Source: Nereocystis luetkeana (Eukaryota > Sar > Phaeophyceae > Laminariales > Laminariaceae). From it: a stretch of DNA of 64,000 bases. Location of the stretch: positions 5,245,680-5,309,679 of the forward strand of contig JARUPZ010000018.1 of assembly GCA_031213475.1 (NCBI GenBank), in the 5' to 3' direction. The notes below the pieces were generated by a model. That model ran no database searches. It was not told the DNA's origin and saw only the letters and a program-made list of their open reading frames with translations. Position numbers and translations under genes: made by a program. Every line of letters begins with the position of its first letter. Positions within the stretch are counted from its first letter, which is position 1. This document shows positions 15,320 to 28,448 of this stretch, piece after piece.

Positions 15320-15352
<33 letters not shown>

Positions 15353-18311
15353 GTCGGCAACAGCAACAATTGCCCGTTTCCAATGAGGGCAGAGCTCAAT
15401 AACGCCGCCACCACTTGCTCGATTTGCGTCGCTTCCCGCTCCCAGTTCTCTCTGTCGTCTCTTGTGTCGCTCATTTTTGTGCGTTTGCTTTTGCTCGGGT
15501 GTGTCCTTGTTTTTTTGTCGTCTGCCTTTCTCTCTGTTTGTCTTGCGTGGCTTCGTGTGGTGTTTACCGGCTACAGCAAGACCACCGAAGCGAGGATGTG
15601 CGAGGCGTACGTCACCCTGGGCAGGCTAAGCCACGTCAAGATGCGCCATGAGGAAGACGCAGAAAAACTTAGGGCGTTGCTCGACGAGAGGGTCGGCGGG
15701 GCTTTCGAGTCTGCGCTGGAGAAAGTCCGAGGGGATGTGAGTTCGTTTTTTTTTTTGCATTTTTACCGCTCTGTCCGGAAATTCCAGTCCAGTTTAGGTA
15801 CTTGTTGATAGATCTATACCCGAATAGTCCTTGCGTTTCCGGAGTTATTTGTTTGAACTTATGTTTCTACTGCGCAACCTTTTCGGGGCCCTGTGCAGTT
15901 ACAATGATCAACAACGCCTTGAAAAGCAAGCGTAGTCATAGTTACAGTCATAGTTTCCCAGCAATCGTCTGCGAAGGGTGAGCGATTTTGTTTTGCATGG
16001 GAGTGTACAGCATGACGCCTGTACACTCCCTTTCAGAGAAAGGTTCTTATGCACTACTTCATGATAAAGCATTTACGATACCCTCCTGGGTTACGGCATA
16101 GGCTACTTACTGTCGGAAAAGGATTTTTTCTTTTCTTTTCTTTTTTTGTCGCGTTCCAGTGCAATAATTGTATGCAGTAGGTACCCCGCAATGAGGCAGG
16201 TATGGGACAAGGCTGTGGGGCCTGCGTACTACTTCTGCCGTATCCCGATTGAAGACCACATACGCATTGGTATGCCGTATCTAGGGATGAAGCCGAAGCC
16301 GGCCTTGGCGCGGGGGAGAAATCGCTTGGACACGACCTTGAGTTTAGAATCGGGACGGGCCGATTTGGCCTGCGTTCTATTTTTGCCTCAATAATTACTG
16401 CCTTCTTGTGGGGTGCTACTGCTGCTGCTGTATTCGACGCGCGCAGGTATTGCGTGAAGCACAGAGTATGCGGCAAACTCACGCTGCTGCGATAAGACAA
16501 CCTTTCTGATTTTCGAATCGCTGCAATGTATTGGTACGGACATGGGCCCAAGAAGAGTTACGTCCCGTAAAATATATATCTTGGTAAGGACCGTTGTCAT
16601 GTTAACATTTGATGACCGAACGATCGTTGTATTATGCGAGCAGTTGTGGAAAAGTTGTTTCGGCGTCTTGGGGTGTCGAGCTCTCGGTGTCTGGTACGTG
16701 GTGCTTTTATTGACCGCAAGCGGCCTGAAAAAACGTTGGGATGTTACGAAAATAAGGCGACTTTATGTCGGCGCGGCTGGATTGTGATTGTGTTTTTTCG
16801 TCTCTATTACGAGTGTGCTTGGTGTCCCCGTCTTCCGAAAACATAGATGTTATGTACCCGGTATATTTTCAGACCAACCCCCCTCTTGTCTGCCCCGAAC
16901 ACAACGATTAGTCTGGTTATTGTTGCCCTTAGCCTTGCCTTACGTATCCTATACTGGCAGGGGAGTCTCAGTCGCTAATTGGCGGATGATATGCCGGTGC
17001 GTGTTGTTTTTAGGCGGCCTTTTGTACGCACAGGTATAACAATAGTGGTCTTTTTTTCGTTTCTTGGAATTGACACATGCTGCACATTTCCGGACGACGA
17101 AGATCGTAATGTAACAATAGCAGCACAACACTACTACTGTAGTATGACTAGTATTACGGGGGACCATAGTTAATAGGACCAAATATTGTTGGTAAAAATG
17201 GTTAAATATATAGGTTTTTATGTATACCGTAGGTCCTACTCCGAGTATTAACTATGGTCCCCCGTAATAGTATGCTGCTGTTCCGTCAAGGAAACGATAG
17301 ACCACGAGCGAGCTACTCGTCCACGTCACGTACGAGAGCGGTGTTTATAGGCTATGAATATAAGCTACCGTCTGTACAACACGAAGGATGTCACCCCCCC
17401 CCCTCTCCCCCCCATTGGGATGATCTTCCGAGCCGATTTTCCCGGAAGATAATAAACACCTCCCTCTTTTTGGGATGCGTTTCCGAGACGATTTCCACCC
17501 CCCCCCCCGAGGGTATCATGTATACAGCTCGGACAACTAAAACGGTTGCTCTGGAAATAGCTCATCGAGAGCTTTCCGTAGGCGTATGCATGCACCGCTT
17601 GGCGTATGTACCGCTGCTGTATGTGAACACTATCCCCGTTTGTCCAGAAATTCCGCCTGGAAATTCCTCGGAGAGGCTGTTTGTTGTCCTACCTATGTTA
17701 AGAGTGTGTATGGGTATGATCAATACTCTGGACGCGTGATATTATTATTTTAGTATGATCCTTCGTATCGAGATGTCATGTACCGGTGTTACATGTGATA
17801 TAATACGTATGTACCAGGTACCAGGTACACAGCAGCAGTGTAAGTTTTTGATATTAGTAGTACACGTACTACTGCTGTGTACCCACACCGCCTTTTGGAC
17901 TCTATGCTCTTTTGTTGTTGCCGTTTTTTAGTCGTTGTAATGTAATTGTTGTCGTCGGTCGAAGATGTTGTCGTTGCTGTTTCCGTTGCTGTTATCGGTG
18001 TCGTCGTTGTTGTTGTTGTCGTTGTCGTTATTGCCGTTGTTGTTGTCGCTGTTGATGTTGATGTTCTGTTTGCGTAAGAATGCACGTACACAAAAAAGGA
18101 CAAGAGACAGGTATTTCCAAAGCCAAACATGGCGTGATATTAAAAAAAAACATAAAAAAGAGAAGCGGCTGCAGTTGCAGCAGTGGCGGCAGCTGTCGAA
18201 TTATCTATCCGCCTCTCTTCGGCTGGTTGAACTTTCGTTTTGTACGTCGCATGCTACATAATATGATACATAACCTGGTATATACTTGGTACCTGGTACT
18301 TAATACTACAC

Positions 18312-18377
<66 letters not shown>

Positions 18378-21300
18378 CGTTGTTGTTATTGTTTTTAACG
18401 GTTTTCGTTGTTTGTACTTTCGCTTGATCAAACTTGGCGCCAATAATACCAAAAAAGCAAAGAAAACTACAGCAGTTCATACGATACCTGTGGCCCCCTG
18501 AAATCTCTATATACTTGATAATTTCTACGCAATTTTTACTACCACGAACTGTCTGCTGTAGTTTCGTTCGGCACTGCAAACATCATTCCACACTATTATT
18601 ATTAACGTAAATATTTTCGTGTATTTTTTTATCGGTAGACATGGATTCAGTTCCAAAGGGCAAGCGCGCCAGCAAGCAGAGCATGCAGGACCAGAGCTTT
18701 ACCGTATCTCGTTCGGAACTTCGGGCGCGGTTGTGAGGACAAAGTGCACCCATTCTACTGCTGCTGTAGTAGTTCTATATAGTGTGTGAAAAAAGGGCAG
18801 TACATTGTGAAAGCGCCTTCTTAGGACCGGAGTCCCGTTTCGGGGACACACTACTCTAATTCTAAGTAGGTTGTCCCCTAAACAGGACTCCGGTCCTAAA
18901 AGAGTTGAGACGGAGCGGCACACACGCTCATGGCGCTCGTGGCCCGGCGCGTCCTCCCCTGTTCGTTGTTGTTGTTGTTGTCTATTCGTTGTTGTTGTTG
19001 TGGTGTTCCCTTCCTTGCGGGGGTGTTCGCTTCCTTGTTTTCTCGGTTGCCTTGTTTGCTTGCTTCCATGTGTACTGGCTTGCTCTGCCAGTAGAGCTTA
19101 CGACTCGTTCGACCTTTTTTCGACGCGCACCTGTGAACGGGCCAAAGAGTACGTACCCTAATCATTGGCTGGTTGGGTTAGGGTTAGAGTTACTGTAGAG
19201 TTACTGCACGGACTACCAGGTACTATCTGTATTTAGTTATTTTTTCCTACCGTAAGCAGGGCTCCAGCTGCAATATCATGTCAGCCGTTTTCTCGAGCAT
19301 GTTCTAATCTTGGTATGTAAACTATTAATACTACCGTAGAGAGAGTAGTACGGCGGTAGATACCAACTCGTACCGTACTGACTTGCTTGAGAGGACCGGG
19401 GTAAACATTGTTTGTTCGGGTTGGGGTTACCCTCACGTAGTTGGTTGTTTTCGGGTTGTATGCAACACTATTAATTCTATTAATATTTGTGTCTGCCAAC
19501 CATTTTGGTACGTGGTAAGCTCGTACGCTCGCTTGCTGGCATGCTACGGGCTCTACGGACGGTGGTAGTATCACATATTTACTGCTGTGTGGATCACAAC
19601 CCATAGCCTGCGCGTTTGCTTGCGTGTGTTGCGTGCGCGCTTGCACATTGCGTGCTTGCTTCGTTGCTTGCACATTGCGTGTATGCGCGCGTGCCGTTTA
19701 TTTGCCGAAATTGAGTGCGATATCTTGGTGTATCGTCTCTCGTTTGCAACAAGGTATGCTTCGTACCGTCTACCGTTGGAGACGACCTAACCCCATCTAA
19801 CCAACTTACAACCCCAAGCCTGTAACAGCAGTGAAAATGAGAACGCCGAGCGATGCGTCTGTGATGCCTCCTGAGTTTTGGAGAGGATAGGCTCGGAAAT
19901 TCGGGCCAGGGGTGCGTTAGGTTGCGTATCGAACATCGGATATGTCATGAAACGGCAGTTTTGGTGGTCGTGATTTATATATGTGGGAATTCCCGGGCTA
20001 GAACTAGTATGTTGAATCTAGACGGCCGTCGGTCGCAGGTCACAGATCTAAACTGCCACCTCCTGACATTGGTACAGGCAGTTGAGAAGTTGATGTCGAG
20101 GAGCCCCGCCTAGCCTCCCCCCTGCCCAACGCTACCCTACCCTGCCCTGCCCCCCGATAACCTACCCTACCCTTGTCTGCTCTATTCCCCCCCTCCCTCC
20201 CCTACTCTACCGTACCCTGTCCTTATGACGAAACCGAGCGACTGTACATGCCCACAGGGGTTACCTCGGGTAATAGTCTTAATAATAGTAGGCTGGCCTA
20301 GCCATGCACGCGATGAAACCGGAGGCATACGTCGGAGGGCAGACCTGCTGCCACGACTTGTGCCCAGCTCTATCATTGCGAGTATAAACTGCTGCGGGTT
20401 GAACTTGAAAGTACAAGTAGCGAATAAGTAATCGTGTGCTTTTGGCTGGTGAACGGCCAAAAACACTAAATTGCACACTCATATGTGCTACAAGTATCAA
20501 TAGTTTGTGTTAGACCTATGCCAATGGAAACGCGAAGTTCAAAAGTTTTTTTTCAAATATATCGCTTAAAAAAAACCGCCGAAATTTTTCACGCACCGCC
20601 GCTGTGGGAACAAGAGAGAAAAATGTTTGATTTTTTCTTTTTTTCCCCCTAACGGTTGCAGGCGGCGCAATTTGTGTGTTCTCTGGTTGCAAATTGTGAA
20701 CACGGTGATCGAAACCAGCTCGTGCGACGATCGACGCTCGATCTCGACATAGATTCAGCCCACGGCCAACCCGCTCGGTATCTGGCAAGGCCAACGAATA
20801 TAGATGACGACCTCGAAGGTATCAGGTGGATCCATGGTCTAGGGGGCGAGAGCTTGCCGGCGGCGTCCTACGGTATCCTCCCAAACCTGAAAAAAAGTCT
20901 ATTTTTTGCCATTCGAGACGGATGGAGAAGTTTTGTCTTCTGTTTCGTGCAAACCAGCGGCCAAATGTGTTTTTATCATGCGCCTGATCAGCTCCCGCCA
21001 CAGGACACCGGCCATGGTGTGAAGACGGTGACCCTAGGGTGGGTCGGAGCCCCTAACGAGCGCACTCCGTTCAGAATTCATGACGCAATCGTTGGTTTTG
21101 TCGATCGATGTCTGTCGAGGACTCGGAATCTCGCCGCTTCCAAACAAAGATCGGCCTGAGTTTTTCTCAAGCCGATGTTGGCCCAACATCGCCCCCAGGT
21201 TTGCTTTTTTCGGGCTTTTCCAAAAGTTAGGAACTTTTTGTTTGTTTTTACGTGGCCCATAGGAAGCGTGTTCTGATTTTTTTCGGCGGGTATCTTTGAC

Positions 21301-24300
21301 ATTCAAACTTTTTATTGAAACTTCGCTGTCCCATTGGCATAGGTCTTGCGTCGGCGGCGGTTGATATTAACCTTATAGTTGGAAGAATACCGGTAGTTTT
21401 TCTTATGTCCATGGTTTCCTGATGATCAGGTATGTACCCCGTGAATGATACCCAGTACTACGAACAGTACTGTAGTAGAATGCTCTTTGAAAAACAAGAT
21501 GAAGCGTTTGTCGACATCGCGGACCGTGGCGGGGAGTTGTGATTGATCCCACCGCTTTGTTTCATTCATACCCACCCACCCATCACCCATCACTAACCCA
21601 CCGGTTCACCCACCCACCCACCCACCCGCCGACGCAACCAAGTGTTGTGGTCTCGCGAGGCATGCATCATGGAGCGAAACGGGCTTTAAAACACGGGCTT
21701 TAAAAAAAGATTCTAACGATGGGTGAAATGTGAGGACCACAACAAACAGGCACGCTACGCTCGAAAAACGAAACACGAAAAAGAGCCAGTAAAAAACGAC
21801 GCGGACATATTTCGTACCTCGTATACTGCTGCTCTGGACGTCGACTGTAATATTGAAACTCGGCTAATGTGTTTCCTCTTCCTCGTTCGTTAAATATCTT
21901 GATTTGTGTGTGATACTGAGCAGTACGAGGCCCTCAAGGACAACCTAGAGAAGCTGTACCTCAAGTCCATCGACGACTTAGAGGCCCACAAGCTGGCCGT
22001 CGAGGCGCCCACTCGGGCACGCGTCGAGGTACGTGAGCGGGGGATTTGTAGAGGGAAGGGGAGGGGAGGGGGAGTGGGAGGAGGGTGTGAGAAAGAGGGG
22101 AGGGAGGGAGGGAGGGAGGGAGGAGATCGGCCTTCCTGCTTCCCTGTCTGCCTGCCTTTTTTGCTGCTTGCCGCGGTTGGCTGGTTTGCTGGCTGGCTGG
22201 CAGGCCGCCTGCGGTCCTTGGGTTGCATGAGTCGTGGGGGCGACGGCTGGATGTACACGTCAAACAACGACAGCGAGCACGAGCCACCCCGCCCCCATCT
22301 CTCCGACCATGTCGGTGGATAATTCACGTGTTAGCGTGGCTGGTTGCCGACACCACGGCAGTAGTGAGCGGCTGTCGAGGTATCTCAGCATGCTCCCAGC
22401 AGAAGAAACACTGGACGAGGGCTCGATTCCTCCTGCTACGTTAGGAATACCTACACTATCATCGTGTTCTTTTGCCCCAATCATTGAAGCTTTTTGGAGC
22501 TAAAGAGAAGCGACTACTACAATAGGTTGGTTCAGATGCCTTTTGGACTGCGTAGCCTACTGGTGTAATGTCGTTGCGTACTCTGTTGTGGAGGCTGCGT
22601 TGCGGTGGTGTTCGAGTTTTGCGTCGGGGGCAGCGCCCCCCCTGGCTCATGGGTGGCGGCACATCGTTTCTTCCTTGTGTGTGTTTTCATCCTGATTTCA
22701 CCTTTCGACCTTTCGGTATTAAATAAAGGAGCACGCGGTGACGTACGGTCACGTACGGACACGCGCGGTGTAACACACGGTAAACGGTAACGAACGGTAG
22801 CGCACGGTACCAAACGGTACCGAACGGTAACAAACGGTACCATACGGTACCAAACGGTAAACAGAGGTAGCTGTACTATGAAATGGAAGTGGCCGAAAGG
22901 ATCATGTCACGTACCACGCACAGTAGTGCAGAGTACACGGAACAGTGTTCACGTATAATGTTGTTTGTACGGCGGTATACACTGTAGTTTTTCTCGTGCC
23001 CCGCCTTTCTACTCAGGTAGTGCTGATTTGTAGCTTTACGAGTAGAGCTGTTGGGCTCCACTGCCAGGACGGCTATGTGCACAGCGCAGCGGTATTTCCA
23101 GCTACAGGAATTGCTATTAATAGCAATGAACGTTGCTGTATGTATGTACGCCGTGTCGATCAGGCGGCGGAAGATTGTCTGCCGTACCCATAAGGTCTCG
23201 AGCAGTGCAGTAGTTGGTATTATTCGTACGGGTAGAATTGCAGCTACCAATAGGAGCGTTAGTAAGGTTTGCTGCAGTACATACCTGTGTAGTGCGATTC
23301 ACACGGGTTTTACCGGATGCTTTTCATAGCAGCTACATATGCACATATTCGTGATATATAACAGGTGCGAGCACCGAGGGGCGGATGCCTACCACAGAGC
23401 AGCCACATATGTCAACCCATGTTCCATCCACGGACATGTTGTAGCGCAAGGACGAGGAGATCGCAAGACCACGCCATTGAATATCTGGTGGTCTTCGCGG
23501 CTCAACTTTTCGTGGCCCCCTCTCTCACCCTCTTGACTTGGGTTTCACTTGACGTGACTCGATGGACGAGCCTTGACTTGACCCCTGTGGCATCATGTGG
23601 TGTTCTTTATCTCTCTCCCTCTCTTTCTCTCTCTCTCTTTTTCTCTCTCTTCTTAGTTGGCTTGGGTTCTTTTTGGTCAGGAAAGTTCTCGGCATGTTCG
23701 CGGCTCGAGTGCATGCGATATGCATATACTCTCGTTTACCTACCTGGTATATCTTTGTAGCCGTGTAAATGATTTCCAGGTCCCAGGTGCAAGAAGCCTG
23801 AGTATCAAGGACCTCCTTTCCGTTCGTCTCTCTCTGTTCCTGTCTTTCGTTTTCGCTCTCGCTCCCGTGCGTTTTCGGTGTCGTTCCCGTTTTTGTTTTC
23901 CGTTTCCGTTCCCGTTTTCGCTCCCGTTTCATGTTTCGTTTTCGTTCCGGTTTTGGTTCATGTTTCCCTTTTTCGTTCTGCCCGATGTTTGTCTCTCGCA
24001 ATTGACAAAACAGCTTATCGAGGGGCAGAAGACTACTGCGGCCAGAGTCGAGCAAGACCTGAAGGCGCTCATGGCCAACGCTGACGAGGACGTCGTCCTA
24101 AGGTGGGGTTGGGGGTGACGTGACGTGACGTGACGTGACGTGGGGTTGGTGTGGGATGAGGGGAGGTGGAGTGTGGGGAGGGTTGGGGGTCGCAGATCGT
24201 TGTGTTCGTCCCCCCATGTCGAGCGTTTTGTTCGTTGCGCTGTTGTGTGATGCTTTTTTCGCCGTACCCGGTGTGCTGTGTAGCCTGCTGTTGTGTCTAC

Positions 24301-26279
24301 TGCGCGTTGTCGACGCCGCGTTGCTGTGTTTTGCGCTCCACCCCCGTCTCGCCTGAGGAGGGCCGTTTTTTCGGCTCGCGTTAGTTGATTTTGGCTCATT
24401 TTTGATGTGTGTGTTTTCACGCAGGTTTAACTTCTTTTTACGTACCAGGGTATAATGTTTAGGCCATTTGTTGCAAACACTATACCGGTACTTCGTATAC
24501 GTATGTACGATGTAGCTGTTACATAGTTGGAACACTTTCAGGTCACTCGTTGCTATAGTGGTCGTTGCACGCAAGGGTATCGAAGTCGAAATTACTGTAG
24601 AACACATGCACTATGTACTAGAGGGTTAATAGGAGGGGGGAAGGTGCGATCCAAGTTGTCTTGAGGGCAAAAGCCCCTGTCGCTGCATTCTCTGGCCGTA
24701 ACAAGCGCCTAGTGTTTTTTCGTGGGACGATTGGTTACGTCCTCCTCTCTCGCTTTCCTTCCCTGATTTCTTCGTGCTTTTTTTCTGCATCTCGTGTCTT
24801 GGCTAGTATTAGGCTTGTCTCGCCATGGGTTGGGTTGGGTTGGCTCGGCTCGGCTTGGCTTGGTTCGGCTCGGCTCGGCTCGGCTTGTCTGGTCTGGTCT
24901 TGTCTGGTCTGGTCTTGTCTTTTCTTGTCTTGCCCTGTCTTGTCTTGTCACGACTTGACGCTTGCCTCGCCTGCTCTTGCCCTGTCTTTTTTGGCGTTGC
25001 CCTGTCTTGCCGTGCCTGGCCTTGCGTTGCCTTGCCTTGCCTTGTCCTGCCTTGCCTTGCCTTGCCTTGCCTTGCCTTGCCTTGCCTTGCCTTGCCTTGC
25101 CTTGCCTTGCCTTGCCTTGCCTTGCCTTGCCTTGCCTTGCCTTGCCTTGCCTTGCCTTGCCTTGCCTTGCCTTGCCTTGCCTTGCCTTGCCTTGCCTTGC
25201 CTTGCCTTGCCTTGCCTTGCCTTGCCTTGCCTTGCCTTGCCTTGCCTTGCCTTGCCTTGCCTTGCCTTGCCTTGCCTTGCCTTGCCTTGCCTTGCCTTTC
25301 CTTGCCTTGCCTTTCCTTGCCTTGCCTGGCCTGGCCTGGCCTTGCCTTGCCTTGCCGTGCCTTGCCTTGTCCCGCCTTGTCCCGCCTTGTCCTGCTTGTC
25401 CTGCCTTGCCTTGCCCTGCCTTGCCTTGCCCTGCCTTGGCTCATCGTGGCTCATCGTGGCTTGTCTTGACTTACCTTGTCAACTTGACTTGATGTATCTT
25501 GTCTTGTCTTTTCCGCTGGTTGTCCGTTCGTTTCGTTAATCGGTCGATTGGTTCGTTATTCCCGCTCACGGGGCAACGAAGAGAGCTGCCGGAAGCGACG
25601 CGCAACGTGGGCAGGGTGCTCAAGTCAAGCGTCAAGCTGGTTGGCCTTCACTTCCCAGAGGTACGTAAGCGTAACGGTCGTGGTTCACTCGTGATATGGT
25701 GTACCGAGGTGCATCGATGGGAGTAGGTTTATTTTTCTTGTTCCGTACTGTACTTTCACGCAACGAATACCTCTGTATAAAAAACCGGTAGTGAAGTTAG
25801 TGAAAACGCGGTGGATCGTGGATCCTGGATCCTAAATCCTATCACGTGTGATGGATGCCTTTGATGACTTCCAGGTATCATACAAGTCTAACCCGGTCAA
25901 TCGCTATCACCACAATGGTTGGCTTCCGTCTCCTTTGTCTCGTGCACAGATTATGACAACCATTTTCTCGAGTAAGTGGTCGACCTCCACTGCCCGCATA
26001 CACAAATACTCGTCTATCCCGGCTCCTGGATCCGACGTGTTGATGGGTATGTTTGGTGTGCACCAGGTACCCCAAACCAGGTATCTCATTTTATGGTATA
26101 CTGTTGTCAAAGACAACACACGCACGCAGACACACACACTTATAGAAAAACGGAACGTGTTCCTCGCCCACGAGCCCCTTTTCTGCGCTAACCGAAATGT
26201 GGCGGAAATCATCAGGCCTCCTGGGCCCCGTTTCGAGCTCGCTCTACGATGAAAGTTTTAGAGTCTTGCGTGGGGTATT

Positions 26280-26310
<31 letters not shown>

Positions 26311-28414
26311 AGTTCTGTACTTTGCCGCGTTCCAGTCAGTTTTCGGCCTCTCCAATATTGCGTCGTACATGCAATACCTTACCACCCTGGGTGGAAATAT
26401 AAGGAAGGTTTGAGCATCAATTTGAATACCATACGGTCCTTACATTCCTGTCCAGAGTGGTGTTTTCACCAGCTTCTTCGGGCGTTTGTACAACACTCCT
26501 TTTGCAGGAGAGGGGGTTTGTTTTCGTATCTCGTTGTTGGTTGCTGTGGGCTATGATTTCCCGAAACCCTCTATATAACTAGCCCATCGGTTAGCTGTGT
26601 TACGATATCATACCTGGTACGGATTACATCGACCGGTTTGTTTCGTGTTGTTTTTTGTGATGCAGCGTGCCGAGATAAAAGTATGGAAAGACTCTTCTTT
26701 GTCACAGCGCCGTTGCTCACGGACGAGTTTTTGGACTCTCCGTGTACGTCACAAGTGTGGTTACCTTATCGTATCTGTGTTTGTACGTTATGCCGTATAA
26801 TGTGTTACGTCTGTTGTACGGTACTGATGTACCAGGTACCTGGTTACATCACGCGACACATATCGTGCAGCACCTCCCTGGCATCCGTGTGTAGCTTGAT
26901 TTTCGTATTTTGAATTGCGATGCGAAATGGAGCCAATAGACGATACTACAGACTTCACAGCAGCTGTAGAGATAAACGAAGTTGGAGATGCGCGCGGGGG
27001 GCCGCAAATGACCCGAACAGAAAAGGGCAGCGCGGTTGATCACGAAGAGGGCAGCGCGGTTGATCCCGCCGGTAGAGGAGGACTGCTGCGCTGCTGATGC
27101 GCTGCTGCTGTGCTTTCTGCGGTGCTGTTACGCATGGACCAGTATACCAGGTATTTCGAAGTATATACCTGGTATACTGTACCAGTTTTTTTTTTTTTTG
27201 TTGTTGTTGCATTTCGTTGTTGTTTTTGCTGCTGTGTGTTTCGACTTGCTGTTGGTTGTTGTTGTTGATACCATGCGAAGCCATTGCCATGATGGCATCA
27301 TGCGCGATAGCCCGTGGCGTGTCATAGATAGCCCGAGGTGACGAAAAGGCTAGAAGAGCCTACAGGTCGACGTTTAGGGAGGTACGGAAACAACCTCTTG
27401 TGCGCAGTGGAGATGTGTGCTGTCTTCCACTTTTTTGGCCGTCAAATAATCCAACATTCAGCCCCTCTCAGGGTCCGTACGACCCGATCAATTTCCCCAT
27501 GGCGCGAGGAAATCACGTGAGAGGGATGCAGACGTGTACCCGGTGCGTACTTCGTATGACTTTCCGGTAGTCGTGTACATGCGTGTGTGTAGTCCAGGAC
27601 CAGGAGCTGAAGCGGGCAATTAATGAATCGGCTGGGTGCATGCCCGTATTCCGCAACGCACAAGGCTTTCTGTGAGACCGAAGGCCATGTCCAGGCGTTC
27701 CTGCCACGTGGACACCCGTCTCCCGTCCCTCCCTTCCAACCACTCCCTGGGGACTTGAGTTCCTCGCGGGTTACCGCTCCGATATGATTTCGTAGATTTC
27801 GCTCTCGGGTACCGCAAAGGTAGCAGTGCGAAGGGGAACGCGGATTCCCCCCTCCTGGTAACGCGGTTGCCGTTGCCAGCAGCGCTACACGGCCTCGTTT
27901 AGCTGAGCCGAAGCCGTGTGGTTACATCTACTGTAGGAATCGCACACCTATTTGTTTTTTAGTACTCTGATTTAAAGAGGGGTATTGTCTAAAAGTGGGA
28001 AAAGGGTTATGTAGATATATATATATTATATATTATTATGTATGTTTTATATTAGACCCCCTTTCCACGGTAAAACCTCTTGGTGTTGGGACTTGACAGG
28101 TAACACGAGTGACCAATCAGCACGATGATGGCGTGAGATGACGGCATCAATCGACTGCAGGGGGCGACGCGGGCTGCTATATAACGCTGCGTAGCTTTTC
28201 GAGGATGGTGCTTCTGGTGTCGGACACGAAAAAAAAATGAAACGAGTTGTAGCGTGATACGACACGCGCATATATATTTCTCGCAGGATTGACTGCCTTA
28301 CCGTACATGTAGCACGGCTCATACGATAGCGCTCCATCTGCAAATAATTTCCGAGCAGCTCTCCCCCCATTGCAAGGAAAGCACGCGCGATCACAACGAT
28401 GGCGGCTATGTAAA

Positions 28415-28448
<34 letters not shown>

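Larger units (their letters stand above)
124..15576 (+). other. Intron 1 (15.4 kb), repeat- and palindrome-rich
   Basis: No exon that would keep the phase was found here, though small ones could be missed. It holds many TACCWGGTA and CTATTAATAG palindromes, TTA, GTT/CTG and CAG microsatellites, the 687 bp TTA-flanked element, one copy each of MITE families A and B, a 97 bp tandem pair, dispersed repeat C and several hairpins. Its length is out of line with the other introns, so a missed exon or a nested gene remains possible. Confidence 0.5.
15737..21923 (+). other. Intron 2 (6.2 kb)
   Basis: It contains a perfect 12 bp hairpin (15999-16030), a MITE A copy (17152-17269), an imperfect hairpin near 17822-17882, a GTT microsatellite, a MITE B copy (18816-18906), a CCCTA/CCCTG-like pyrimidine tract near 20105-20220, the 835 bp inverted-repeat element, and a CCCA-rich tract at 21568-21630. 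No further exon was supported. Confidence 0.55.

Noticed and set aside
24661-25539. 292-codon plus frame and long minus frames over the pentamer array
   Set aside because: They consist only of the 5-base repeat translated in different frames, and the region is an intron between phase-matched exons 4 and 5.
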